Made by a program: the position numbers and the translations under genes
Assembly: GCF_000835495.1 (NCBI RefSeq)
Contig: NW_015622547.1
Span: 2,914,001-2,978,000, forward strand
Reading direction: 5' to 3'
DNA length: 64,000 bases
Source: Cladophialophora immunda
Taxonomy: Eukaryota > Ascomycota > Eurotiomycetes > Chaetothyriales > Herpotrichiellaceae
Shown: piece after piece, positions 33,048 through 45,100 of the stretch
Layout of the letters: the number at the start of each line of letters is the position of its first letter
How positions within the stretch are numbered: the stretch's first letter is position 1
Notes under the pieces: model-generated
The model's database searches: none
Seen by the model: the letters and a program-made list of their open reading frames with translations, nothing else
What the model was told of the DNA's origin: nothing

Positions 33048-34432
33048 TATTGTTTGTCTGCTTGTATTCGGGTCATGGAGTTGAATGCAACGCGGCAGAA
33101 GTCTGGCGGTCTGCCCGACCACTCTCCCTCATGCCCGTCCTTACAAGTGTAGAATACGGGCGCCAGCTCCTTAGACACAACAACGACGAATGATGTTCTA
33201 ATGCAGCAGGAACCGTCCAAGGGAGAAGGTCGAATACGGTCAACCTGGGCTTGGATGATATCGTGTCCGTGTATATTTGCTGTTTCGGATGGGCGCACAC
33301 ACAACTGCCCCATACTCGAGTTAAATGCGCACACCCAGGAAGAGGTCCGAACATATTACCCGCCCCTGCTCGTGGGGGAGGGTGTGCTCATCAAGCCCCA
33401 GGCGCCAGGATGAGCTGAAAGGAGAGGAGAGGAATGAGCAACGAGATAAGAGCACCGCACGAAACGCAAGAGGGAGGGAAAAAACGAAACAGCTATATAC
33501 AGCTCGCACGGATTCACGAGGTGAGCAAAGACTCTGAGCTGGGAGATAAGAGACGAGAGTAGTGGCACCGACTTACGATTCCGCCGGAATTGCAGGACGG
33601 GCCGCAAATACTGCAAAGGTGCAATCAGTTCAGTGAGTTGGGCGATAAAGGGGGACACCAAGTACGGAGAAGATGCGTGTGTGTCGTCCAACAGATATAT
33701 ACGAGAAGGAGGTAGGGAGTCAACCAAACATGCCCTTTTCGAGCAGGTGGTTTCTGCTCTACGTTGTTTGCAGGCCGGAGGGAAGATGATGATGATGATG
33801 ACGATGATACTAGACCAGGGTATCTGTGGCCGGCTGCACGACTCTATGAATTGCAACATCCTCTCTTGACCTTAATAATCTTTCTTTGTTTCTATTTTGT
33901 TCTTTACCCCGTGTTCCTGTCTATTCCGTGAATCGGATTGTGGCAAGATCAACTGATATATGAGGCCAGAACACTGCCGGGATATCCTTGGCTTCTCGCA
34001 CGCGCATTCTCCCACTTTCCCAACCTTTGTCAGTGCTCTGCGGCCGAGTGAAGACATGTGTCAACGCCTTCCGGCGAAAAGGCTTTCGCACAAGTTGGGT
34101 GGACTTGCTTTAGCCCATTGTATCTCTCTGCCAGAACCAGCTTCCACATTTGACCATGCGGAATCCATCTTGCTCTTTGGGTATCGTCGACGTTGTAGGT
34201 CGTGGATCAAGGCTCGGGGATATTTCACAGCCCCGCGACTTCAGATCTCGCGGCGGCGGAACTTGTTGAGTCAGCCCAAGGAGGAATGATGCAGTGTGCT
34301 CTCTTAGGGACCCTTTCCCGCGAAAGCTATGTTAACGTGGGACAAGGCTGGGCGCAACCTATCCCACTGTGGAATGCCGTAGTTGTTGGGCTTCTCCTCC
34401 AACGTAGTGGCAAGATCGGAACCCCTGAGGTG
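33048..34432. other. Spacer between convergent genes
   Basis: About 1.4 kb between the zinc-cluster gene (+) and TRS23 (-). A 167-codon minus-strand frame at 33356-33859 has no domain and covers simple repeats, so it is not called. No RNA gene was seen. Confidence 0.5.
33786..33811 (+). repeat. (GAT)n trinucleotide repeat
   Basis: About eight GAT/GAC units in tandem, in noncoding DNA. Confidence 0.85.
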
Positions 34433-35076
34433 TTATCGCCTCGTCAACCATTGCCCTAAGCTCCTGTCCCATGCTTCTATCCTGATAGGCATCTCCATCT
34501 GCCAAAAAGGGTTCTTGCATACATAGTCCGCGTATCTCTCATAGATGCCCTTCATGAGCACATCTGTATTGGGCATGCTCGGGTCAGTGAACAACAAGAA
34601 CTTGGTTCCGCTCAGCGTCTGGAAGACCGTGAGCCGGAAGAACGAGGATTCGAGGGACTCGATGCCCGACGGGGCCACGGTCGGGTCGGGATATGTCCAG
34701 TTCTTCCCTGATGGAGTTGTGGCTGAGGACGTCACAGGCAACTTGGGCGTGAGGGAGCGCGTAATTGCGTGGACGCCGTGGAATGTGCCGGCCAGGACCA
34801 GGTAATCGTTCGTCGTGAGCGTAGAGGTTCCTGGCAGTCCCAGGGTGCCTACTGTCTGGGTTTGGCTTTGGCCCGTGAGGTTCCCGGCCGCGGTGCCCGG
34901 GGAGGTAGTTGGGAAAGTGCGGTGGTAGATGAGCGAACCGGCTTTGGAGATGATGAGGAGCGCGAAGACGGGCCTAGGTGCAAGGGGAGGATGAGTTTGT
35001 CAAATCTCTATACGCCTGAGCAGCATTGTAGATGGCGAGGCCACAGGGAGATTTCCCGTGAGACGGGCACTTACAT
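34433..35076 (-). CDS. TRS23: TRAPP complex subunit TRS23 (TRAPPC4)
   Basis: Predicted 180 residues. TRS23 is a core subunit of the TRAPP tethering complexes that act as the guanine-nucleotide exchange factor for the Rab Ypt1 in ER-Golgi traffic and autophagy. The N-terminus PVFALLIISKAGSLIYHR matches the sedlin/bet5-like longin strand of TRAPPC4. A variable Thr/Gly/Ser loop follows, then LVLAGTFHGVHAIT, and the highly conserved C-terminus SGTKFLLFTDPSMPNTD, IYERYADYVCKNPFWQ and MEMPIRIEAWD. Exon 2 (34973-34433) has no ATG at its 5' end. The only sensible start is AT at 35076-35075, followed by a GTAAGT intron (35074-34974, 101 nt) and G at 34973, so splicing builds the ATG across the junction. 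The gene is divergent from RPN10. Alternative: a start further upstream in an unseen exon. Confidence 0.88.
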
Positions 35077-35552
35077 CGTGGCTTGTGATGGGCTAGACGA
35101 GCAACTGTGAAGACAGATCTGCTCAAGGGTGTATCATCTCCGTCGTCGCCATCGCCAACCCAATTACTACCTCAGGTACCAGCGGGTGCCAGTTACAGAG
35201 TCAGTCAATTGCATGTGAGTGTGTGCAACATTCTTGGGGTCTGGAGGGCACCTCAAGAACTCCGCATAGAGGACGCCAAGGTTGCTCAGAGGGTCTTCCC
35301 GCTGATTGACGCGTTTGCGTCTGCGCCTGCGCCTGGCATCAGCCTTGTGGTTCCGCCAGCAGTAGTAGTGAACTGAAGCTTCTTTGACCACCATCATCGC
35401 AACTTCTCCCAGCAACGCCCTCTTTTCGAAGTCGTGACAAGCTGCTCTGACTCAAACTCAAGTGGCTCTCTCGTCATCTCTTTGAATTGACCAAGAACCC
35501 TTGATACACCTGTGGAAGTCCCATCAGTCCACACTTCCACAACACCGCCATC
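35077..35552. promoter_or_regulatory. Divergent promoter region of TRS23 and RPN10
   Basis: A 476-bp region between two divergent housekeeping genes. No element was identified with confidence. Confidence 0.5.
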
Positions 35553-36525
35553 ATGGTGCTCGAAGCCACTATGATTGTTGTTGACAACAGCGAAGCCAGC
35601 AGGAATGGCGACTATCTGTATGTGACGACCTGGATACTATGGAACGATTAGCTACTAACACTCCGTCAGACCCAACCGATTCTCAGCACAAACCGAAGCC
35701 GTCTCACTCATTTTCAACGCAAAGACATCCTCAAATCCCGAATCCGCCGTCGGTATCATGTCCATGGCTGGAACAGGCCCCAAGGTCCTCACAACCCCGA
35801 CCAACAACTTCGGCGCCATCCTGGCAGGCCTACATGAAACCAAGATCAAGGGCCACATAAGGTTAGGCACGGCTATTAGTGTGGCGATGCTGGCCCTCCA
35901 TCACAGAGCAAACAAATCTCAACGCCAACGGATCGTTGTCTTGATATGTAGCGAGCTGGATTCGAAATTCGGGGACAAGAACGACACAGAGAAAGAACTG
36001 ATCAAGTTGGCAAAGAAATGCAAGAAGAACAACGTCTCGGTCGACTTTGTGGCCTTTGGCGATGCTATTGAATCGAGTACGAAATCAATACTGGAGAAAT
36101 TTGTGGAAGCCGTGGGTGGCTCGTCGGGAGAAGGAAATTACCTCGCCGTCATCCCTCCTGGGCCGGGTTTGCTTAGCGACAGCCTCATCACCACGCCTAT
36201 AGTCAGTATGGGTGGGGACACGGGAGCCGGAGCTGGTGGCATGGAAGGCATCGAGACTGGTGGCGGAGCTGGTCGATTCGATGAATTCGGCATTGATGCA
36301 TCGGCAGATCCAGAACTTGCCATGGCCCTGCGGATGAGTATGGAAGAAGAGCAGCATCGTTTGGACAGGGAGAGAAGAGCACGCGAGGAGGAAGAGAGAC
36401 GGAATGCGGATAGGATGGAGACCATCACCGAAGAAGGGCAGGGTCAGCAGCAGGCGGCAAACGGAGAAAGCCAGGACGGCACGGCGTCAAAGCAGCCACG
36501 GGTAGAGGATGATAAGCAGGAGTGA
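35553..36525 (+). CDS. RPN10: 26S proteasome regulatory subunit RPN10
   Basis: Predicted 306 residues, exons 35553-35617 and 35670-36525; the 52-nt intron has donor GTATGT and acceptor CAG. RPN10 is a ubiquitin receptor in the 19S regulatory particle. The VWA domain begins at MVLEATMIVVDNSEASRNGD and includes the family segments PNRFSAQTEAVSLIFNAK, NPESAVGIMSMAG and VLTTPTNNFGAILAGLH. The IKGHIRLGTAISVAMLALHHR helix and the IVVLICSE strand follow. A Gly-rich linker leads to one ubiquitin-interacting motif, DPELAMALRMSMEEEQ (about residues 235-250). The C-terminal tail is acidic and Gln-rich and ends in a basic/acidic patch. A second UIM, as in animals, is absent; fungal RPN10 usually has one. 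Confidence 0.96.
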
Positions 36526-37337
36526 TGATGGGTGGCTTGTATTTGTATCAAAGGGAGAGGGAATAAACCAAGCAAAATCTGCGGTCTGCTTGACCGATCG
36601 AAGAAGATTCCACTGAGCGTAGCATGCTATCTGGAGAGAGGTGTCTCACTTTCTCCAGTATCCTGTCAATTTCAGAAGAGATTTCTTCACAATTCTTGGT
36701 ATCCTCTGTTGGCCCAACATTGCTCCAAACCTCAAAACAATATCCTTCCCTTCCAAGATTGAACATCTCGCGATCTCGAACCGGTCTTGCCGTTCTCTCG
36801 CGTCGACGATCGTGAACTCATCCAGACAGATAGTCACGCGTAGGTACGCGAGCGCCATTCACTCCATTGAGCACCATGATGAGGCGGAAAGGGGGGCTGC
36901 TGCTGCAGCTGCTGCTGCATAGAGAGCCGATGTTTACCTCCGCTGTGCCTTTCTCCCCCGAAGTGATGGTGATGTGATGGGCCCCGTCGCACGTACACTG
37001 CTGCACCGCACCTCCCACGACGTCGTGAGAGGTCTAAAGCAGGGTCCCAAATGCTCCGTCTCGCCCGGTCGATGGATGGCCAGATTCAGGCGTAAATGTA
37101 TGCATGCATGCTGCCTTGAAGCGAAGCCAGGCTCCATGCGGCGCCGCAGGTGTTTCGTGGCCAGTACTCCCGTATATATCCACCGTTGCCAGATGGAGTC
37201 GCGTCGTGTCGTGTCGCGGTGTCTCTCCGTCGGCATGGACGTGGGAGTGGGTGTGGGTATGTGTGTATACCTCTCCCTCTGCGCGTGCTTGCGCACCCGA
37301 GTGAGTGCGTCAGTGTGCGTATGTGTGTGTACATATA
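36526..37337. other. Spacer between convergent RPN10 and CDC26
   Basis: Noncoding by eye. It contains a GCTGCT run near 36896-36920 and GT-rich simple sequence near 37230-37335. No gene was recognised. Confidence 0.55.
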
Positions 37338-37661
37338 TCACCTCGCCCCTCCACCCGCGCCCATGATCCTCTCCTCGCGACTCCTCACGATCCGCGCCTT
37401 GTCCCCCGGCAACGGCTTGAGCTCGTCATTCGGATCGACCGCCACCTGCGCCCCGGCGCCTGCGTCGCCGCCGCTGGTGGTGGTGGTTGCGGCTGTCCCA
37501 TCCGGGCCCGCGGCGCCGTTCTTGTTGTTGCGGAACAGACCCTCCGGATCCTCGCCCGTCTTGAGATACCGGGCATACGCGAGGCGGCGGAGGTATGCCT
37601 CTTCAAAAGCCGCGATGTCTTCGTTGGTGATGGTCAGCGCGGTCGGTTTGCGGCGGAGCAT
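37338..37661 (-). CDS. CDC26: Anaphase-promoting complex subunit CDC26 (APC12)
   Basis: Single-exon gene of 107 residues. CDC26 is a small APC/C subunit whose N-terminus sits inside the superhelical groove of the TPR subunit CDC16/APC6 and stabilises it. The start MLRRKPTALTITNEDIAAFE matches the conserved family N-terminus (MLRRxPT, then a strand and the DI/E-x-F/Y helix). This short segment is nearly all that is conserved across eukaryotes, so the assignment rests on about 20-25 residues. After a helix with EEAYLRRLAYARYL the protein becomes low complexity (Thr/Gly/Ala/Asn run around residues 50-75). The frame stays open upstream of this ATG but that part is low complexity and not family-like. 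It converges on RPN10, which also acts in ubiquitin-dependent proteolysis. Confidence 0.82.
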   Translation of the reverse strand: MLRRKPTALTITNEDIAAFEEAYLRRLAYARYLKTGEDPEGLFRNNKNGAAGPDGTAATTTTSGGDAGAGAQVAVDPNDELKPLPGDKARIVRSREERIMGAGGGAR

Positions 37662-39110
37662 GGCTGGTGGTGCTGGTGGTGGTGGTCTTCTAGGCTCTCG
37701 GTGCGGTGGGTATTTGTGATGTCGGGGTATGGATGAACGGGAGGGAGGATCAGTTGATCTCTTAAACTTGATAGTGCGTCGCCTGCGACAGATAAGGCTT
37801 TTGATATGAGTAGTTAGATGGTGTGGAGTTGATTGATCGAGGTCTGCCGACTTTACTTTTGAACAGTGGATTTTGTTTACTACTGCACATGTATGGCTTG
37901 ATTTACACTCACCCCCACTCCCTCTCCCAGCCACTACGAGTAATAATAGTGGCCCCTGGTCTACTCCGTATTCGTAATCCCCACTACTCCGCATCGTGAT
38001 ACATCTTCAGCCTCACAACGCGTTGTCTCTGTTGTCCATCCATGTGAACAAATTGCCCCTCCCTGGTTTGCGGCGAGACCAGACCCCTCCCTGTCAAGAG
38101 ACCGCCAGTCAGTGCACTTTCGGACTAGTCTATTGTGAAAAGCAGATCGAGTTCCCGTGTCGTACATTACCCCGCCCCGCGTCTTCCTCTTCTCGCCCTT
38201 TTTCCTTTCTGCAGTCATATAGAGACTCTTCCCTGCACGGGGCGGATGCTCACCGTCCCTCCCCACGAGAATGGTGAGATCACGCCATATGGCGAGGTTG
38301 CCAGCGAGGAGTCATTCCGAAGAGCAGCCGAATAGGACCAGATATTTGCACTGGACTTGCGTAAGGGCTCTTGTCGCAAAGAAGGATTGCCATTGCAGTG
38401 CACGCGAGTATACGGGGCTGATCGATGGGTGGGTCAGTGCAATCCAGACTGTGCGGACAGAGAGAACAGGACGGATGCCACAACAGCATCCCCTGGATGT
38501 AAATCATGCCAGTGGCCTCGATGGGCAGGCTGCATCAAACGGCCAGTTCTGCCTGGTCTCAGCCTGGCCGACGGATGTCCGTGGACATTTAGGCCGAGAC
38601 GAGTGTAGTTCTGTGTACGTCTCCCTTACCATTTTGGAAGTATGAGGATGGCCGCTCAACCCTCTCCTCCTAGTGTCATTGTGGGAATGGTCCGATGACC
38701 GAATCAATCAAACCCCAATGCTCGGCTTGCGGCCACAGGCCCTGCGCCCACTGTCAGAGGGATTGATGCATAAAGGAACGCCTATGTGCAGCTGAATGCT
38801 ATTTCCTAGGAAGAATATTCAATACATCGAGAGTGTTTGAAAGCGTATGCGATGTAAAGCCTTACGCCCCCCTTTTCACTTTGCTGTACGCCATGCCGAC
38901 TTCAAGCCTCGGAGCTTCCCTTTGAATGCCACGTAGAACGTTGGCAATCCCAGGATGAGCAGAGACAGCATCCAAAAGAGCCATCTTTTAGGGAAAAGAT
39001 GGACCAAAGTCGGCATAATTAATTGATTTAATACTATTACCTGGGACATCCACAAGCATTTTACCCAACTAACCAACCAAGGCCGATGATCTCCAACAAG
39101 TCCCAGCGTG
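37662..39110. other. Intergenic region upstream of CDC26 and downstream of the CorA-like gene
   Basis: About 1.4 kb, mostly noncoding. A small hydrophobic frame at 38876-39049 (minus strand) is listed separately. No other candidate was seen. Confidence 0.5.
38876..39049 (-). CDS. Possible one-pass membrane micropeptide
   Basis: A 57-codon minus-strand frame (or 46 codons from the second ATG at 39016) encodes PKRWLFWMLSLLILGLPTFY, which would make a good single transmembrane helix, followed by a basic tail (KGKLRGLKSAWRTAK). A positively charged end after one membrane helix resembles a tail-anchored or small membrane protein. It lies 62 bp beyond the stop codon of the CorA-like gene on the same strand, so it may simply be its 3' UTR. 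No homology is claimed. Confidence 0.2.
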   Translation of the reverse strand: MSQVIVLNQLIMPTLVHLFPKRWLFWMLSLLILGLPTFYVAFKGKLRGLKSAWRTAK

Positions 39111-42100
39111 CTACTTCGCCGTCTCGCTCACACCGTTCTGCTGAATGGGCTCAATTTCATTGTTCACTGCCTCGACATCGGATTCTTGCCGCCTCCTCCG
39201 GAACATGCGTGCGAGGGCCTTTCTCCGCGCGCGCGGTTCGCGAGGCTTTTCGTCTTCATCATCGCTCTCGCTGAAATCGGAGACACTCTCGATCGCGTGG
39301 TGGTACTTCTGCCTGCGCTCTTTCAGCTCGGTCTTTCTGTCTTCCAGCTCTTGCTTGTGCGCCTGCTGGATTTCGTGAAACGTCTTCCCTTCGCCCAAAT
39401 ACCTCGAGATGCCCTTGATGCGTGGCTTGTGCATAAAGTGCTTGAGTCTTTCCTGTTGCCATTTCTCTCTGGCCTTCTCCGCCCCACGCCTCCGGGCTTC
39501 CTTCTCGTTGGAGACTTCTGCGGAGGACTTGCCGGCTTTCTCTTTGGCTCTGACCGCCTTCTGAGGGTCTACCGATTGCACGACGGACTCCGGAGCTTTG
39601 AGCTGAGCCTGATGCCTCTGGCGTTTCCGTGGATACTGAGGTAGATCGAGGAACACGAGCTTGATCAAGTCGTATAGGTTGAGTGCCAGGAAGCCGAAGA
39701 CCCATGTGAAGGCGAAAAGAGGAAACAGAAGGGTGCCCAGCAAGAGCTTGCCGACCCTGGCTTTATGGTCTTTCATCCTGACCACTTTCCAGGCGACCAG
39801 GACACGGCGGGAGGGATAGCGCACAAACCAATCAGCAAACTTCTGCCCAACCTTGCGCCACTGGCTTTCCGAGTGCTCCGTGAAGCCAGCCTCATCTGGC
39901 AGATCGAAAACCCATATTTTCCACGCCGCAATTGCCCGCATAAAGGTCCCAGCGTTGAGGACAAACGCAATGGTTGCAACCAGTGCAATGATTGCAGCCG
40001 TCACAAATGAGACCGCGGTACTGTGTGAGGGAGCTCCGCCCATACTAAAGATGCTTGACGCGAAACTGAGAGGCAAGAAAACGACGGTGGCGTAGGTGAA
40101 AATCCGCACGTCGTCCGCAGATCGGTTTGACACTCTTGCTTCTTTGAGTTGCAAGTCGTCAAGAAGCCACTCTCGAAGTTGTTTGATGTGGTCCAATCTT
40201 GCTTCGATTTGATTCTTCAAATGGGCCATGTTTTGGACATTGGCTTGGGCTCGGCGACGCCAAATCGAGATCTCACTGGCATAGGCAGCCTCGTCGTCAC
40301 GAGTCCAGCGAGGCTGAACCTCGCGTGCATTTGCTCGGTCGTCCCACTTGTCGGCAACATTTCGGACCGCTTCAAGATTCTCAAGAACATGGCGGAGAAA
40401 CTTGACCGTTTCTCCATATCGGGAGTAGGTGGTCTTGTTGGCTTCGAAGGTCTCCCGGAACGTGTCATAGGAAGTGGCAGTGTACCGTCCATTGCGCTGT
40501 TGCCAGGTCAGTCTCGAAATCACAATATGTTCAATGGACATTACCCACATCCTCACCGAGAATACCGGAAATGACTCTCAATATGTTTTGCGTCTCTTCA
40601 CATATAATTCTGGTCGCTCTCTCAAACCACCTGGCTTCCAAAATCTTTCGCTGGCTGTGTTGGGTGTCCTTGTTCCCTTCCCCAGTGGGCCTCATCAACT
40701 TGAAAGAGTCCACATCAGCGAACCATCGATCTTGATTGTCACATTGCGGCAAATACAAGGCAACGTAACAAGTCCAATATCGGTCATATAGGTCGCCATC
40801 AAAACGGAATCCAATTGCGCATTTCTCAATGAGTTTTGTCTCATCGCCCGGAAGCCGAAATGGCTTGCCCGAGAATATAGTCCGGCTGGGTGGAATTCGC
40901 TCGTCATCGGAATCGTCATCGGCAGCAGGAACCGACAAGTCCGTCATAACTCTGTAGAATCCTAGGTGCAGTTCGGTGATCCAAGAATTGAAGGTCTTGT
41001 GTGTCTGCGATATCATCAACGTTAGGGACAACTTTCCTCAAAGGGAGTATAGAAATTGTTCATACATCTTCGCGATGAAAAACGTCCCGAGTCTGGTGGC
41101 GAGCCAGGAAAGTCGCCATCGAGTATTGTTCTCTCTCAGGGACAGAAAGATAGAGCTTGTTTAAGCTGTCAGCGAAGAAGCAAACAGTTCGCTCTCGGTG
41201 AGCAGAAAATCAGGGGCTGTACCGCTAATGAGAACCTTGGTCCACAGTTGTATACGTATCTGTGGAACATCTGTCAGTTTACATCCTCGGGTTCAGAGCA
41301 ATGTGTAGAATTACAACTCACATTAGTCTCTTCTTCACATCGTTCTTAGTCCTCTGCTTCCATATGTGCTCCAGAAGTTCCCATGCATTAGGAATTTCCT
41401 CCAGAATCTGTGATTGGCGCTTGCCGGTCCTGATCACATCAACTAAACTTCCAAGCCGCTCATCGTCAGCATCTGCAAAAAATTGGTCGTTATTGCGGCT
41501 GTATAATTGAATGACTTCGTTGAACACGACGTAGGGGAAGTTCCCTTCCTTAGGATCGAAGTCCTCTAACACTTTCAGTGCCGATTGCACTGTTTCTTGG
41601 GTGTATTTGGAAACACCACGTTCCCCCTTGGGACCACCCGTCACGCGATCCTCTTTCGTAAAATACCTGTGGTCGTCAGTGAGATGTTGTGCTTCGGCAT
41701 CAAATCGATACAGTACCATGGATCGTCGAACAACCATTCCGGTTCGCACTTCTCTGCCAGATCAACCACGTTGGCCTTGTCAACACTCGCAATGTTGTAC
41801 AAGCCGGCTTTCGTTCTTGATCTGATGGCTTTGTAATCCTTTTTCCAGAGCTTCTCATCGAATGTGATGCCGTCTTTGGCACCGCCAGGCGGATTGGAAA
41901 TTTCCCTAGGGAAAAATCCAAGCAGGTCTCCATAAGTCATCCTGAACAAATAATAGGGTACCCCGAAAACAGCGCTTGGAAAGTTCCGGGGTCTACTTTG
42001 AGGCTTCTTGTCTTTTGGATCCACCTCTTCGGCCATCAGCCCGTTGCTCAAGACGCACCCCAGCAGGATCTTTTGACACGTAGAGGCCATTGTTGCTGGA

Positions 42101-45100
42101 TCTTTCGACGTATCGAGAGAGACTTTGCTATCTGAAGCCAGAATAAGGGCCAAGACGTATCGGAGAGGCTTCCTCCAAAACCGCTCGAGCTGAAACTGTT
42201 GTGCCTCGACCGCTCTCGACCACTCGTCAAGCCGCTGTGAAGGATTCTCGGAATCAAAGAAACCGAGATCGAACTTGGGACAGAGTACCATGGCCTCAGC
42301 GTACCTGAGAGAAATCAGTTGAACTGGAAGAGGGAGAGAAGAATTGATTCAACTGTACCAGTTCCATCTCGGCCGCTCCTTAGCACAGCGTTTGATGGCA
42401 AGGATTCTCTTCTTGTCATACTTCAGTACTTCCACGACCGGAGCCGGATCAGGTGCTGGGTTTTTGACCTCGACAGATTGAATTATGGCCTCGACAGAGC
42501 TTCTCTCGATGTCGAAAGAAAAGCGTTCCAGTATCTTTCCCCGAAAAGCAGAAGGATCTAGCTCTTTCATGAGATCCGTATCTTCCAACCTGTCGAGAAG
42601 CTCTTTTGTCGTAGCTTGGAGCGACGTCGCAGCAGCCACGCCGTCGGCACCTCTTCGGGAATCTACGTTGTCCGTCTTCATTTCGTTGATGATGTTGAAG
42701 ACGGTCTGAAGAGTTTGCCAATGTTGAACGGAATCACACAAGTCGTAGTTTGGAATTGTTACTTCCTCATCCCGTCGATAATTGGGATCCCACCACGACA
42801 GTTGGATGGTCTCTCGGACTGATTCCCAGAGGCCAGAATTTTTGTTCCGGGTCTCCTGAAGTGCCTTGAGCCAAGGCAAAAGTCGTCTATTGAGCGTGGT
42901 AAGAACAAATGGTCGACTGTCGGGGAACTCCACGAAGAAATCAAGCAGTTTCTGAAAGTTCATGGCGCTGTGGAGATGGTCGTCCTCAGTGGACGTTTTG
43001 GCGCCTAGAGCCTTGTAGGTGCTGGTCCATAATCCACTCTTCGTCTTCTGGGCGACTTCGAAGCACCTGAACGCCACAATTAGAACATTGAAGGGTATTC
43101 TCAAGCTGGAGGATGAAGGTTACCATTCCAGATGACCTTTGCAGAGTTTCTCAATGTTTGAGTGTAGCGAGCGCCTCAACGAGTCATCAATGATGCCATC
43201 TTGACTCATGAGCAACCGATGCATACAGCCAAGGAAACGGAACTGATAGCTGGTGAACTTGATTAGAACCGGTGTGTGGCATTAGAGACGGTCCTTACAG
43301 AGCGGCAGCGGGCTTCATGGACACATCATGCAGTCCACCGGTACAGAAGAAGTAGGCACAATCTGCGTCTCTTTTCCAAGGGACCGCAATGGGCACCACT
43401 GATAGAATGTGTTGCAGGTATCGACGAAAAAGGAAATCGGTTGGCTGGTCCGGAAGACCTTTGATCCATCTGCCAGGGCATTGGAGCCGCAGATATTCGT
43501 GGGCATCAACGTACCCACAAGCTTTCAGAATTAGCAATCCCCGGGATAAGAGCTTCTTCACGACGAGGCTCACCTGGACGAGTCTTTGGATCGGCCCTCA
43601 GCTTCGTGAACTTCGCTGCTATTAGCTCTCCCATTTCATCCTTGTATTTTTGGGTCTTATCCCCCCACATAACATCCCAGAATACATCGGCATCCATAAT
43701 GTCCCGATATGACCACCTTGCTTTCCATTCAAGACCAAACAGACGATGAGAGAAGAGACTCTCGCCTCCAAGATTCTGGAAGGGCACCTGAGATTTGATG
43801 AGAGGCTCGCCTTCTTGAGCAGAGGGTGGCTGATCCTCTGTAGGCTTTGGTACCGTCGTATCGAGAGAATCCGACGCGCTATCATGTGCATCTTTCTGTG
43901 CAGGAGCTGGCGGGGTTTCGGGCACCCACTCTTCCAAAATCTTGTTGGCTTGCTCAGTGTCGTCCTTGCCCATAGCTTCATTGTAGGCTTTCCAGAATGA
44001 TTTTTCTTGGTGGCGTTGTGATGTATAGAAATTATCACTTAACGGGCGCATAATTTTCAGCTCATATATCTGGTCTCTTGTCCACCGTTCACAATTAAAA
44101 TCATAGACAGCTGTCAGCTCTCGTCGCCCACCCGATTCAATCTCAGTGGGCAGGAGGTGGAAAAGGGCACTTGGAAGCCCCTTCTCCTGACCCTTTTCTC
44201 CCCCATGGTGAGAAATATCAACCTTTGGCTCACTGCTGCCGGTCCCGAGTAGATCTGTCGAAGTGAGGGGTATAAGACGTACCGGACGGCCGCGATCGGT
44301 ATATAAAGCAGCGCCGAAACTGGCATGGCCACCCGGATTGCCACAGAGCACGATGCAGGTATTACCTGAGGTCAAGGTTCCTCCTTTGAATTTGGTGGCG
44401 CTTCGATACTGTAGATCATAGTCTCGGGGGGCATCCAGCGCAAAACCCATGTCAAACACCAGGTCAACTGTGGCGTTAACGTTGCCTTTATTAGAAAGCA
44501 CGCATTGATGCACAATTTTCTTATCCACCACGGCAAACACCATTTCGACTTCGATCCCTTCTGTGGTGTATGAGAGCTTCGGCCATCTGTCATGGATGTA
44601 TGAAACAGGGCGGAAATCTTCCTTCGCAACGGCTGATCGGTCATTCAGACGCAGTCCGATGCCCGGACACGAACCTTGTATTATGTGGTCAAAATCGACA
44701 GTGTCCGAGTTGGGCCGGACTTGTATCACTCCATGTGGTCCAAAATCCAGCATGCGCCGCACTTGAATCAGCTCTCCAAACTCGCTAATATAGCCGACGG
44801 TGCCCTGGCCATCCCCAAAAGCGATGTCCGTCCTTATAGCAGGCTTTAAGTCTTGCGGTGGCTGGAGGACGCATTCATGTCCTAGGTGGCACTGTCTCGT
44901 AGAAGTCGTTGAAGAGGATGTGCTTGAGGCTGAGCCTGGAAACGCGCATCTCGATGAGCAATTGGGCGAGCGTTCAAGAATCGCGACAAACCTTGAGGCT
45001 CCCTTCCACTGTTTTGTACTGTGGTAACAAGCGGCTTCGCGAAGTCACCGTAGAAGTCCAGAGAAGATTTACGGCATCTGGGAATGATGAACTTGGTAGA

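Noticed and set aside
33356..33859. 167-codon minus-strand frame with an Ile-rich run
   Set aside because: The Ile run is the translation of a GAT repeat, and the rest has no family features.
37662..37994. N-terminal extension of the CDC26 frame (about 111 extra codons)
   Set aside because: The extension is low complexity and the conserved protein begins at MLRRKPT, so ATG 37661 was used.
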